A stretch of DNA of 64,000 nucleotides from Oikopleura dioica (Eukaryota > Chordata > Appendicularia > Copelata > Oikopleuridae), in the NCBI GenBank assembly GCA_907165135.1, contig OU015568.1, positions 16,441,208 to 16,505,207 of the forward strand, in the 5' to 3' direction. Shown in pieces: positions 10,264 to 21,195 of the stretch (its first letter is position 1; the number at the start of each line of letters is the position of its first letter). Position numbers and translations under genes: made by a program. Under the pieces are notes generated by a model. The model was not told the origin of the DNA and made no database searches. It saw only the letters and a list, made by a program, of their open reading frames with translations.

Positions 10264-13200
10264 TTATTGATCATCGCAGAAAATTTTAAAGGCAAGTTTT
10301 TTCTTCGATTTCTTCACAACCGGCTCCCGGAGCTTTTCTTCAGCGTCAGGGAGTTTTTCAAGTTCCAAATCGACGCTGGCTTCTTCGGAAATGCGCGAGA
10401 GTTTCCGATCTCTTGCTTCGATTTCGGGTGTTTTAGGAATCAAGCCGCAGCCCAACTCGTCCAAATTCGATTCCGCAAATCTACCTACTCTAGTTTATCA
10501 ATTTCAGATCAAAAAGCTCATTAGCAACCTCGTCACACGTTGTTAACCGTTCAAAAACGATGTTTTCCGCGAGCATTTTTGTTAAAAAAGGACGGAGGAA
10601 AAAACTTACTGCAATTTGACTGGCGAAAAATCGTGGGCTTCGGCGTCGGGCGAGAATTGGCCTCGTTTGAGCATTTCGTCTTCGTCAAGTTTTCGCTGAA
10701 CGGGAGTGCGAATATTTTCAAGCGCTTTTTCTTTCGCAGCGGCTTTTTCGATCGAGCGGGAGTACTTGAATGCGCGCAGCTCTTCGAAGGAAACTTCTTT
10801 CAGTCCCATGTTGATCTCCTGAAGAGCAGTTAGGTTTGGTTTCATAAATATAGGCCCTTTTTGAGCACCCGAAGAGAACTAGTTCAGCAGATTTTAGTCT
10901 AGCTTTCCGAACAGATGTCGACTAAGCTAAAACTACCCGCTGCAATGCGTTTTGCTCAGGCGACCGAGGGCTTACCAGAATTGCCTTGTCCACCTTTCGC
11001 CGCCGGGCTTCGATCTGCCGATCTTGAAATCTAGGCCGTGCAAAAGAGCTGTCAAAAAGTAAGAACTCGCGAGTTCACAAGCTTGTTAATAGTCCGTAAA
11101 AATTCAAATATTGTTATATTTGCAAGACTTATTTAATAGTTTACGGTTTCTTAAGTACGCAATTCTTTCCAAGATTTCTAGAAAGCTATCAAATATCAAT
11201 TGTTAAAAATATCACTTCATTTTAGTTACTTCTTTTTGGAACATTTATTTATAAATAGGGCCCTCTCGCGAGCTTTTCAAACAGACCTCATCTCAGTTTC
11301 CCGCGCAGGCGACCGAGGGCTTACCAAAATTGCCTTGTCCACCGTAGCCTAACCCTCTCCAGAAGGGTCCCCAGACTAGCTTCCTGCCCGTCTGAGAGCT
11401 AAGAATCGCATCCGTCTGAAGTACTCTGAGAGCCAGCAAAAATAATGAAGGCTAGACTTTGTTAGCTAACATTTTTATTCTAACCGTCCCTCGAAAAATC
11501 CATTATTCAAGGCGTGGAAAAATTTTATGGTCTGAAATAACTTACATTTTTTCGGTACATAAACTTCTGTTTTCCATTTTCCTTTTCTTTCTCTTCATCG
11601 AAGCTCCAGAACTGGTCGAGTTTCTTTCCCTTGATCTCCTTCAATTGCCCCTGTCCCTTCGTGGACTTCGAGCTTCCTTTCGTGATCTTTCCATCATCCG
11701 AGTCGTCACTTTCATCGTCAATGGGAATGATCAACTTCGACGCTTTTGGAACATGCGCTTCAATATCCTTGAGTCCTCCTTTATTCCACTTTTCCGCCTT
11801 TGTTTTGTTTTCTTTTCCTTTAATTTTGATGTTGGGCGGCACTTTCTGGCGATTCCAATCTCCTTCTAAACCCGCCACCGTCGTGGGCTCCGTTTTATCT
11901 TTGAAAATAGAAATCGTTCTTGAAAAGGCTTACTCCGGGAGCTTTCATCCATTCAGATGTTTTTATATCTTATCAGTTTTTAAAACGAATAATCGGCAAA
12001 ATAGCTGGCCCAAATAAACCAAATAGCTCACTATCAAAACCGCAAAGTGGATTTTCTTTTGGCCAGAAACAAGATTCCTATTTTCTTGTAAATAGAACTT
12101 GCAAGACTCGAATAAGCAGAATTCGATTGAACGGAAATTCTGCTTATTCGAGTATTGAAAGTTCTATTTACAAGAAAAAAAGAATCTTGTATCTGTCCAA
12201 AAAAATCCATTTTGTGGTTTTGATACTATCAAATTGATAGTGAGCTATTGGTTTATTTTGGGCTAGTTATTTTTATATGACTGTTTTGATCTTTCGTAAC
12301 TCTCATCATGCTAGAGCGAGTTTTGTAAGCCACTCCTTTTCGCATTCGATTTAACTCCACCAGGTCTATCTCCTTGTGGATCGTCGTCCCTCTTGATCAT
12401 CGTTCCGAACTTCCTCGCCGGCCTCGTCGACCTGTTCCTTTGCCTCTCCGAATTATCAGATTCCAAGTCACTAGCTCTTTGTCGAGATCGCCCGAGAGCG
12501 ATTCGAATGTCCATATTGCTCCGCCACTTTCGCAACTCGGCGAGTTCTTCTTTTTTCGCCGCCAAGTATTTCTCTCCTTCCGTCAAAATTTCATCAGCTT
12601 CGCGGACTCCTTCTTCGATTTCGTGTCTTCCCGCCCAGATCGTCCAGAACTTCGCCATGTTGACAAAAAACTTCTTTGAACGGACAAAACTCATGATTTC
12701 TTGCCAGTTCTTAGCTTCGTCGACTGCTCTGGTGAATAATTCGAAAACTTTTTCGTTTTTGCCGAATCGCTCGAGAGAGTTTTCGCTGCGGATGATTCCG
12801 TTTAGGGCTTTGTGTTGGAGAATCTAAAAATACGAATGAAACGATTTTCCATTAAAAATTGTCAATAAGCCGCCCTAAATTGTCAGTAAAACTACGGGGG
12901 TTCCGTCCTAAATTGCCGAATTTTGAATTTCAAATAGAGAGCGCTCGGTTTTCATTGGTCAAAAGCGCGATCTGACAAATTTATTCGAAAATCGAGAATT
13001 AAGGACAATACCTTCGAAGTTTTACTGACAATTTGGAGCCCTAAATCTCAATTTCTAGGATAACAACTAGAATTTTTAGGGCGTCAAAAGTTTTGACTCA
13101 AAAGCTTCAATAATTTTTTCTCGATTTGAGAAAGCTCACCTTTAGTTGATAACTATCGAAAACATTCTGATTCGCCCAAGTGAAGTATTCGTGCCAAATC

Positions 13201-13876
13201 ATTGGATTCTCTTGCGCTTCGTATCTGACTCGATTTTCCCACTCGTCCTGCTCCTTTTTCACTCGTGCCTGGAATTCTGGATCGTTTTGTTTTGCCAGTC
13301 TTGCCAGATAATCTAAAAAACATATTCAAACATGCGTAACTTGGTTAATTTGATATAATAACCCTTCTTATAGGGTTGAGGTCAGTTTTACAGGCACTCT
13401 AAATAAGAGATTCTCTAACTTGTTTTTGGATAAACAAATTTGAACAAAATTGTGTTACTTTCTGTAAACAACAATTTTTCAGATAACGAAATTTTGCAAA
13501 CCAAGCCTTTTTGATACAAGCTCAATTTAACAATTACGGAACTTACAGTACTCTGATTTCTGACTGATTAATTTTCGCTGGAATTACGGTTGATGCTCAA
13601 AAATCGAGAAGCCGCATGCGGCTTCGAGTGAAATATGACGGAAAAGCCGCGCTTCGCGCGGCTAAAGCGATAATTTACTCGAAGCCGCAAGCGGCTTCTC
13701 GATTTTTGAGCTTGAAGCGGAATTCTAGCGAAAATATATCAGTCAGAATGTATTGAAATCATTACGCTTGAAAATTTAGCGTTATTGTAACTACCTGAAG
13801 ATTGCCCCTTTCTTCTCGGCTGAATATTCTCTTTTTGGCCAAACCAGTCATCTTCCTTTTTCTCTGTTTCCGACAT
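10264..13876 (-). CDS. BUB1B: BubR1/Mad3-like spindle checkpoint protein lacking a kinase domain
   Basis: Exons 13795-13876, 13140-13312, about 12361-12823, 11546-11898, 10610-10818 and 10264-10480 give about 498 aa with consistent phases. Order of features: N-terminal KEN box in KENIQPRRKG; TPR/Mad3-BUB1 domain (WENRVRYEAQENPMIWHEYFTWA, FWTIWAGRHEIEEGVREADEILTEGEKYL; human BubR1 has WDRYISWTEQN and [25 protein letters not shown]); a Ser/Arg linker; a second KEN (GKENKT) and EKENGK; a GLEBS-like Bub3-binding site ending EVSFEELRA (human EFSFEEIRA); and at the extreme C-terminus FKIFCDD, which fits the ABBA motif Fx[ILV][FY]x[DE]. It then stops. Human BubR1 goes on to a pseudokinase; here the protein ends Mad3-style. 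The join between exons 3 and 4 is the least certain. Confidence 0.82.
10840..11545. other. intron 4 of the BubR1-like gene with a duplicated 37-bp motif
   Basis: No exon seen. Two direct copies of AGGCGACCGAGGGCTTACC..AATTGCCTTGTCCACC sit at about 10958-10994 and 11307-11343, each preceded by a TATAGGGCCCT/TAAATAGGGCCCT block 80-110 bp upstream (about 10850 and 11257). This could be a pair of small RNA genes or a decayed transposon; the sequence does not fit tRNA, 5S or the major snRNAs as I know them. Confidence 0.4.
11995..12280. mobile_element. MITE with long inverted arms in BubR1 intron 3
   Basis: AATAGCTGGCCCAAATAAACC..ATAGCTCACTATCAA on the left mirrors TTGATAGTGAGCTATTGGTTTATTTTGGGCTAG on the right; inner arms TTCTTGTAAATAGAACTT / GTTCTATTTACAAGAA and CGAATAAGCAGAATT / AATTCTGCTTATTCG pair as well, so nearly the whole element is one hairpin. 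Confidence 0.75.
13560..13745. repeat. GCCGC-hairpin MITE in BubR1 intron 1
   Basis: CTCAAAAATCGAGAAGCCGCATGCGGCTTCGAG and its mirror CTCGAAGCCGCAAGCGGCTTCTCGATTTTTGAG frame a central GCCGCGCTTCGCGCGGC hairpin. The internal hairpins resemble those of family A but the ends differ. Confidence 0.65.
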
Positions 13877-14029
13877 TTCTCGTCCTTTTTTGAAGCTTTT
13901 GAAAATGCGCGTTTTTCAATTTTCAGCGAATTCAAATTCTGGAAAGTCGCATCGCGGGCGGCCAATCAGCGCGCGCATCAGATTCTTTTCATCCCGCGCC
14001 GAAAAGAAAAAAAGAGGAAATTCAGAATT

Positions 14030-15440
14030 ATGGGGAGAAGCAGAAGTCGAAGCAGAGGAAGGAAATCAAAGAGAAAGAGCAGAAGAAGGAGTTACAGTAG
14101 TTCCAGTAGCACAAGTTCAGATTCCTCCAGAAGTTCTAGCTCTGATGTCGCCAGGTAAAAAATGGGCTGATTTTTTTTATTTTATTAAGAATATTTTTCG
14201 ATTATTTTCAGGCGCGAAGCTTCGCCGGACGATGCGTACGACCGGGTTGAAAACAGATCTCCAGATCGTGAGCGAGCGCTGGTTCCTGCCTCCGCCGCTG
14301 CCAAATCCGTCGAACACGATCGCCCGCCACCTCAGATGGTCAACGATCCTTACGTAGCCAGAGCTGGAGCGAACTACAAGTAAGCATTCTTTCATTTTAT
14401 CATCTTTTCTTGAAATTAATTCTAGCGGGCCGGAGAAACCGAAAGACAGATGGGTTGCGGATCATCCCTTCGCACACAAGATCGCTGAGCGTGAAGCTAA
14501 TCAACGAGGCGGATTCCGCGGTAGAGGCCGAGGAAGAGGAGCAATGGCGGCGCAACAAAACATGGGAGATATTGCTGCGCGCCGGAGGAATTACACTTGT
14601 GGCGTACCCGATCCACGCGCTCCTAAGGTACGGGAACTGTAATTCTATGAAAAAGATGATGTTCTCTTAAAACGGGGGTATTTCTTTACCCGTGGTATTC
14701 AAATCTGAAAGTCGTAAAAAGCGACGTGGCTCAAGGATGAACAAGGGCACACATGCAAGAACTTTGAGGTCGAATAAGGGTACACATGCAGCCAGTTAAC
14801 GATAAATAAGGATACCTCCTATTTTCTCCTGAAAGGTCATTTTTTTTAATTCAAAGAAATGGATGGTTCGGTCATTATAGAGATACGAATCTATCGTCCT
14901 TTGCGTACGAACAAACCATTTTTTACCTTATTGCCTGAACACCAGGCCTCTACCACCTGGAAATTCGCCTAATATAAAGCTTTCTTGGGACTAGAACGGC
15001 ACTCATAAAATGAATATCAAAAAGATGTATATTTACCATTTCGGCACACTTGTCAATATAAGCTTTTAAAATGAATCCTCTTTTAATTCAGTTATTGCTT
15101 TTGACGTAATGTTAAACGAAAAAAAAACTGACTGAAAAAATCCGAATAAAAAATGTTTTAAATTTAATAAGTGTGAATGTTTTCGTTTGAACCAATCATT
15201 TTTTAGCCTCAAGAACTGACAGGAGTACCAGAACTGGACAAAGTCAAAATCGAGGCGGCAAAAGTAGCAAACCAAACTGACGCAGAAAAATGGAGAAAAG
15301 AGCGAGAAATGCGTTTTGCAAATGAATCCGTTGAGGACAAAGAAAAACGACTTGAAGACAGGGCGAAAAGGAGGAAAGAACGCAAAAAAGCTCGACTTTT
15401 GGAAGAGCAAAAGGAAAAGTTCAAAAATCGAGAAAAATAG
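14030..15440 (+). CDS. SR-like nuclear protein, unidentified
   Basis: Exons 14030-14154, 14212-14379, 14426-14627 and 15207-15440 (GT-AG, phases agree) give 242 aa. Residues 1-42 are an RS domain (MGRSRSRSRGRKSKRKSRRR then a Ser run), followed by a Pro/Asp linker, then KPKDRWVADHPFAHKIAE, an RGG/RGR block (RGGFRGRGRGRGAM), RRRNYTCGVPDPRAP, and a C-terminal highly charged helix (EKWRKEREMRF...KRLEDRAKRRKERKKARLLEE). This layout suggests an RNA-binding or splicing factor acting in the nucleus. I could not assign an orthologue. Its stop lies 92 bp before the HPF1 start on the same strand, so the two may be one operon. Confidence 0.75.
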
Positions 15441-15532
15441 TTTGAAAAGTCGATTTTTTTTCAAGTTTGAACTCATTTCTAAAGCATGTGGCTCGCGTAC
15501 TGCAAAAGCCGCTATCTTTTATCCAAGCAATT

Positions 15533-18500
15533 ATGCGCGGCGAAGTGCCAGAGGATCTCACGGAGGAGCCACCTCCGCCGATCCCGGAAAGGGTTGAGCC
15601 CGTCTTTCATCACAAGTTCAAAGATGCGATGAACCGAGCTTACAGAATCAAGTTCCCGAGGTCGTTCTTCTTGATGTATGAATTCATGCTAGAGCTAAAC
15701 AAAGGTAAGAGAAAATCGCGGCTTTCACGATTTACAACTGATTTTATCGTAAAAGCCGCGGCCGGCTTTCACTTTAAACGATCGAAAATTTTTCGAAAGA
15801 AATAGCCGCACGCGGCTTTTTCCTTATTGATCTTCTAACTCAATATATGTTTAGCCGCACGCGGCTTTTTTCAACAAAATGTTTTTCGGTTTTTAAGCCG
15901 CGCGCGGCTTTATTTTAATTTTTCTTCCAGCAAAATTGATTTTTGTTCCCATGTGATTTTTTTGATTTAAATTTTCGTTCGTTGAATTTTTCGGAAATTA
16001 GATTTCGCGCTGCCATTGCGCCCGGCTCTAAGGAATACCGATGACGGGAGCCACGTGAACTGGATTTCGTAATTTTAGAGGACCCGCTGAATGAACTCGT
16101 CAAAAACGGAATGCAAATGGTCGGTCCTTACGAAGAGCTACACAAGTGCTACACAAACCCTGGCTACTTGCCCGACCCAGAGAAGTGCATCCAAAATCAC
16201 ATGCGCTACAGATATTACTACGACCCGCCGGAACTGCTCGTCTGTATCATTTCCGTGCGCGACCACTGGCATGTCGGCGTCTATAATGACTTGCCGCAAG
16301 AAACCGCGTCCATTTGTGTCTCCAACGATCAGGTACATCCTTAATTAGGAATTACGCAAAGCGTGACATAAACTAGGGAGGTTTGGTTTTGTTCTGGAAG
16401 CAAATAAAATTGGATTGTACAGGGGGATTACCCAAGATTTCATTTTATAAATTTCTTGATTGAAAAGTAAGTGTTTCAAATCTCCTTCATGAAAAGCCGC
16501 GTAGCGGCGTTTTTTGAAAACGAAGACGCGAAGCGGCTTCGCCAGAGTTATCTTTACAGTCTATTTTTAAATTCTTGCGAAGCCGCTCCGCGGCTCCGTT
16601 TTTCTGAAGCCGCTACCCGGCTTTTCATGAGAGATCTTTCAGACTATGATTAAAGTATTCTACAGGATGCTTAGCACAGCTGCTCACGGCTTTTTTCGCC
16701 TAGTTTCGTTGAACTAAAACTTCTCAGTCTCTTACTTTTTCGAAGAATAGTTGGAAAATTCCCTTTTCCGATGACTACAATCTTCAACAGAACTTTGTTT
16801 TTCATGGCCCCTGAAACCGGGGCTTTTTATAAAAATAGACGCCCCGGAAATCTTGACGGAACTTATCCGGCTTTACAGTCGTCCTCTTCCTGTAACATTT
16901 TTCGCAACTCATCTTTTTTATTAATAATTGAAGAAGCTTTCTTCTCAGAATTTTTTCGAAACGAAAGGATTTCCGTGTTGAAAATCCGCCACTATTTTCG
17001 CCGCGGATGACAGCGAATGTATATTCATATTTCATAAAGATTTCCGGATTTCAAGTCTCCGATTTGGAAGGATTATTTGACACCCGTTATCCTCTAAAGA
17101 ATTCTATCCCGATTCCAAGATTTCTTTTTCTAGCGCTAAACTTGCACATTTGAATCAAGACTCGCCAACCTGTGTAAAAAACCTGAGTCAGGATCGTGAA
17201 ACGAAAATAAAGCCGCTCAGCGGCTTTTTAAAGACGAAGCCGCAGCGCGGATTTGCTTAACTACCCATCCCTGTCTAGCTCATTCAGGACCCTGACACAG
17301 GGTTTCTGCACAGGCTACCGAGCTCATCCACGTTTCATGGGATAAATTTGATTCTAGCGCACTGGAGCTATGTACAGTGTAGCAGCAAACATCTTCGGCG
17401 CCGTCAAAATCGTCCTTTATCGTCGAACCCAAACACTTCCTGTACGAACACTGTACGAAGCGCTTATCGAGTACTGCGAGCGGAACGAGATCGATTTCAA
17501 TCGAAAAACACCGGATTTCAAGCGGCGCGATATGCTCATTGTCAATAAAACAGTGAACGAGGTTTGTTCAATTAAATTATCAAATCTCTTTTTAAAACTT
17601 GTTTAGGTCGGATTTGTCATTGAAGATTACAACGGCTTCACAGAAGAGAAGGAACAGGAACTTGTCAATATGCTCAAAACGCTGAAAAATTCACATAATG
17701 ATGGGCTCATACAGATGCATCTCAAGGTAAAGTTACTAATAAGAGACAGATTTTCAGCCTCTGAAATAAGGGGCTCGAAAGAAAGCTGGGAATCTGAGGT
17801 TGAAAGAATAAAAACGACGCTTTTATAGGACATTGGAAGCTTCGTTTATTATTTTAACATTTTTTGACAATGAAAATTAACAATACTTTAAGACCGATTG
17901 TTGTATCTCAAGTTGTGTGCATTTTAAAATATTTTTTTGAGTCTCTGCTTTATTTTATACTGAGTTCTATTCTCGACCGTAAAATTTGAAGTAGATAGAG
18001 CGGAAAAATTTTTACGCAGATTTTGCCAATCGAGTGGAAAGATGGCCTCGATTCGGTTCTTCCACCTGCAAAATTTCCGATATAAAAAGCGAACTTTCTG
18101 AAGGAAAGAATAAAATATGTCAAATGAAACAACTCCAAAGATTTTAGTGCATTGATATCTTAAAAAATACTTAGAAATAAAATGAAGCGAATACTCTTCT
18201 GTAGTAATTAAAAATTGGACGACCTTTTTCCCTTTCTAGGCTCTTTTTCACTGACGTCATTGAAATTATAAATAAACTATGAATTCAAATTTTCTTTCGT
18301 CTAATTTTGAACTAAAAAATTGATTTTTTCTACAAATTCTTCCCCATTATTACTCATTTTTCTCCTAGCCGATCAAAGACCTGTACTACCAAGCAATGAA
18401 AGAGTGCGACGCCGGAAACCCTGGCATGGCACTTGAAGTTGGTCTAAGCTTGTTTGCCGATGGCAGCCCGTGCTTAGCTGATCTCACGCGGTCAGTGTTA

Positions 18501-20026
18501 TTTAAAAATTGCATGTTTTGACGAATTGTTTCAGTCAATTATTAGTATCAGCATACACAAGGTGCGATCGTGATCTCTTCGCCGAAATTATCGACGCTCA
18601 CCTGAAAGATCGCCGAAAGACTTTAGGTAAACTCGTTTTAGAAATTCATTATCAATTGTTCAAAAATACTGATGTAACAGAGAGACCCTTCGCTCTTGGG
18701 TCATCAACCTGTGTAGAAAACCTGAGTCAGGTCCTGAAAGATCTCAAGCGAAAAGCCGCGCAGCGGCTTTTATAAAACTAATCCGCGAAGCGGCTTCGGA
18801 AGAATCTGAAAATTGAGTCGATAGGATATGTGGCGAAGCCGCTTTGCGGCTTCGTTTAGAGAAAAGCCGCTACGCGGCTTTTCATTTGAGATCTTTCAGA
18901 CCCTGACTCAGGCTTTGTGCACCGGTCGCCGAGCCCAATTTCCTCTAAATTGTCGATTTTTCTGAACTGATTTTCATCGTCATTTTCAGTTTCTCGTCTG
19001 GACCTGAGCGGCTCGATAACTTTCGCCAGTGTTCCAACAATGACTGGTCCCGCTTACGATAAAACCGCGGTCGGAGAAGAGCCAAAGGAACTATCAGTCC
19101 AGGACCGATTAGAAATGATCAAGGCGGGAGTTGAACCCGAACCTGTCAAGCCGAAATGGGAAGGAACGAAAATCGTCAAGTAAGTTTTGATAGAAACATG
19201 AAGGGGGCATTTTGTGGCGCGTCTAAAAGGGCTTTTAAAATTTCTTAGTCACGTTTTTACTGCGAAAATAGGCTTTTCACTTGCAAATATCTAAGGCTCT
19301 CCCGAAATCTGGGTTCGGCAACCTGTGTAGAAAACCTAAGTCAGGGTCTGATTGAGCTAAAATAAAAAGCCGCTACGACAATCGAGCCCGCGAAGCGGCT
19401 TCGCAAATATTACAATTCCGGTCTATTATAAAATTCTTGCGAAGCCGCTACGCGGCTTTTCGCTTTCACTCTTTCCGGCCCAAATTTAGTTTTTCTACAC
19501 AGCCGACTTTAGTCCCAACTTTCAAAGGGTTTTCGACTCGAAAAAGGGCCAAAAGTTGATGCTCTCCCCAAAATTAATTATAAGAACTTGATTTTGCCGA
19601 AAACTTTTCAAAAATTTTGGACTGGCATAGTCAAGTTCTGATCATCAATTTTGGGGAGAGCATCTAGTTTTGGCTCTCTTTCAAGGTCGGAAAATGCCCC
19701 GCAAATGGTCCTTGTCCACATGTGCGTGATATGTTAAGATTTTCTCCGATTTTCCTTCAATTTCACGCCGCATTTTTGCGATTTGACTTCAAGGAAGTGT
19801 AAAAATTAACATTTGTGTTAGAACTGGCACGAAGAAATTCGGCGGCTTCGGCTCTGGCGGCCGTCGAGATGCGTTGAAACTCGCCCAAGCGCGCAAGGAA
19901 AAGCAAGAAAAGCTCAAGCAACAAGCTGGTGCTGCGGAAACCGCCGCTGGAGAAGGTGGAAAGCCAGCGAAAAAGGAACGTGTTTCGAAGTGGGGAGCCA
20001 AAGCTGGCGGGGGCGCCGACTGGTGA
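15533..20026 (+). CDS. HPF1: histone PARylation factor 1 with C-terminal extension
   Basis: Exons 15533-15704, 16079-16332, 17358-17561, 17607-17726, 18369-18490, 18535-18626, 18990-19179 and 19822-20026; all GT-AG, phases agree, 452 aa. HPF1 signatures: FPRSFFLMYEFMLEL (human LPEDFYHFWKFCEEL), MVGPYEEL (LVGPYDIL), RYRYYYDPPELL (HWRFYYDPPEFQ), NIFGAVKIVL (NVFAAVKLFL), KECDAGNPGMALEVGLSLFADG (DECDYGMGLELGMDLFCYG) and RDLFAEIIDAHLKDR (RNLFAEIIEEHL). HPF1 completes the PARP1/2 active site and switches modification to serine; the Glu of DECD that does this is kept in KECD. Human HPF1 (346 aa) ends about here. This one continues in frame for about 130 residues (ELSVQDRLEMIKAG, KKFGGFGSGGRRDALKLAQARKEKQEKLKQQ, VSKWGAKAGGGADW). 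The extension may be a fused or co-transcribed neighbour starting at the ATG near 19039. Confidence 0.9.
15705..15935. repeat. GCCGC-hairpin repeats in HPF1 intron 1
   Basis: Several copies of AGCCGCACGCGGCTTTTT and related palindromes (about 15760, 15805, 15853, 15896) in tandem, without family A ends. Confidence 0.55.
16470..16645. repeat. GCCGC-hairpin MITE in HPF1 intron 2
   Basis: Left half CTTCATGAAAAGCCGCGTAGCGGC and right half GAAGCCGCTACCCGGCTTTTCATGAG mirror each other; internal GCGAAGCGGCTTCGC hairpins. No coding sequence is seen in the rest of intron 2 (16333-17357). Confidence 0.6.
17159..17324. mobile_element. family A MITE in HPF1 intron 2
   Basis: GACTCGCCAACCTGTGTA...CTGAGTCAGGATC and GACCCTGACACAGGGTTTCTGCACAGGCTACCGAGCTC are the inverted ends; AAGCCGCTCAGCGGCTTT is the inner hairpin. 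The right end lies 33 bp before the exon 3 acceptor. Confidence 0.75.
18698..18936. mobile_element. family A MITE in HPF1 intron 6
   Basis: Ends GGGTCATCAACCTGTGTAG and GTGCACCGGTCGCCGAGCCC; internal AAAAGCCGCGCAGCGGCTTTT, GAAGCCGCTTTGCGGCTTCG and AAAGCCGCTACGCGGCTTTT hairpins in the usual family order. Confidence 0.8.
19311..19507. mobile_element. family A MITE in HPF1 intron 7
   Basis: Left end GGGTTCGGCAACCTGTGTAG, right end TTTCTACACAGCCGAC, with GCGAAGCGGCTTCGC and GAAGCCGCTACGCGGCTTTTCG hairpins. Followed at about 19555-19665 by another inverted pair (GATGCTCTCCCCAAAATTAAT / ATTTTGGGGAGAGCATC). Confidence 0.75.
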
Positions 20027-20099
20027 ACTCTGCATCTGATTGATCTTGTTACTGCCAGTTGTTGTTGTAGGAAAAATTATTTACTGAAAAACTTTGTGC

Positions 20100-20105
20100 A
20101 ATAAA
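20100..20105 (+). terminator. polyadenylation signal AATAAA for HPF1
   Basis: AATAAA 74 bp after the HPF1 stop; the convergent RING gene ends at 20262. Confidence 0.6.
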
Positions 20106-20261
20106 TCAATTTGGAAAAGCCCGTTGATCAGATAAGAAACAAGAACGTGACTGCAATGGAGGAGACTTCAATGTCATTTTTTTAACTTTTTATTTTTGCT
20201 CGACGATAGAGGATCGGAGCCAAGGAAAGTGAAGCATTTCAACACTTGCAGGCAGAAATGG

Positions 20262-21195
20262 TCAGTTATTGAAAAGCTTGAGGATTGAGCGAGGAGCAAA
20301 TGGCGCTCGGCAAATTGGGCAGACCATGGGCTGAAGAGAAGAAAGGCAGTTGAAGCAGGCTTTGTGACCGCATGGATAGATCGCGGCTTCTTGATGCTCG
20401 TCATCGAAGAATTCAAAGCAGACTTTGCATTTGTAAGCGTCTTTTTCTTCTTCGAATTCCTCTTCTTCGCAATCTTCGTCCTCAGAATCATCCTCGTCAT
20501 CTAGGTTAATATTATTTCTTTTTGAAATTCTCTGTAGAAGCTTACCCAAGTCGCGGTTATCTTCCTTCATTGCGTCCTCAGCAAGAACAAGAGCTCGTTT
20601 TTGAACTTTCTTTCGCCAGGCTTTCTTTTCCTCGAGCTTTTCTTTCGCTGCTGCGTGTTCTTCCTCGGCGTTCTGCTGAGCATTTTCAGCGTTTTGCAAA
20701 GCTTCTTTGATTCTCTCGACATCATTCTGAGCCTTCTCGAGCGCCTCTGACGCTTCTTCAACATCCTCCTCGGCAGAATCTTCTTCATCTCTCGCTTCTT
20801 CGTAAATTTTGTTGACAATCGAGAGTCGTTCATATTTGACTGAATAGAGCATAAAACTAATGATCTCTTTATAATTTCAAACTCACATTCATCGTCAACG
20901 CAAGAAGCAGCATTTTCACAGCATGAACCAATCCAAAACCCTTCGAGGGTAAGATCGTCAGCTCCACAAGCCCCAGCAGGGCAGGCAAAGGTGGCATCAG
21001 AATCGTTGAATATTGCTGTTACTATTTCTGGGAATTTCTCAGCCTTGCAGTCCCGACAGAATCGTTGACCATTTATCTCGGCAGTTGATTCGACCGCGCT
21101 TTAATTTTAAAAAATAATTTGAAAATAAAATTGTTAGAAAAACCGTTCGCAAGAGTGACAAAGGCCAAAAAATCCCCAGTGTCGGACGAACTCAT
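20262..21195 (-). CDS. Cys-rich / coiled-coil / RING finger protein
   Basis: Main exon about 20262-20856 encodes a Glu-rich coil (RDEEDSAEEDVEEASEAL, AEEEHAAAKEKLEEKKAW), an acidic run (DDEDDSEDEDCEEEEFEEE) and a C-terminal C3HC4 RING (CKVC...CGHKACFNC...CPIC), so an E3 ubiquitin ligase is likely. An upstream exon (about 20887-21098) adds Cys-rich sequence (FCRDCKAEKF, CPAGACGADDL, CCENAASC) that may be another zinc-binding fold. The only nearby start is the ATG at 21193-21195 (MSSSDTGDFLAFV). Both introns look like GT... at the donor, but frame is kept only if each 3' end is taken one base before the AG's G (see findings). The RING exon is sure; the 5' joins are less so. Confidence 0.65.

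Noticed and set aside
10958-11343. U1 snRNA or 5S rRNA copy
   Set aside because: The GGCTTACC piece resembles U1 only locally; neither the U1 5' end, the Sm site, nor 5S box sequences are present.
12374-12827. Two plus-strand frames of 101 and 144 codons
   Set aside because: They are antisense shadows of the BubR1 TPR exon.
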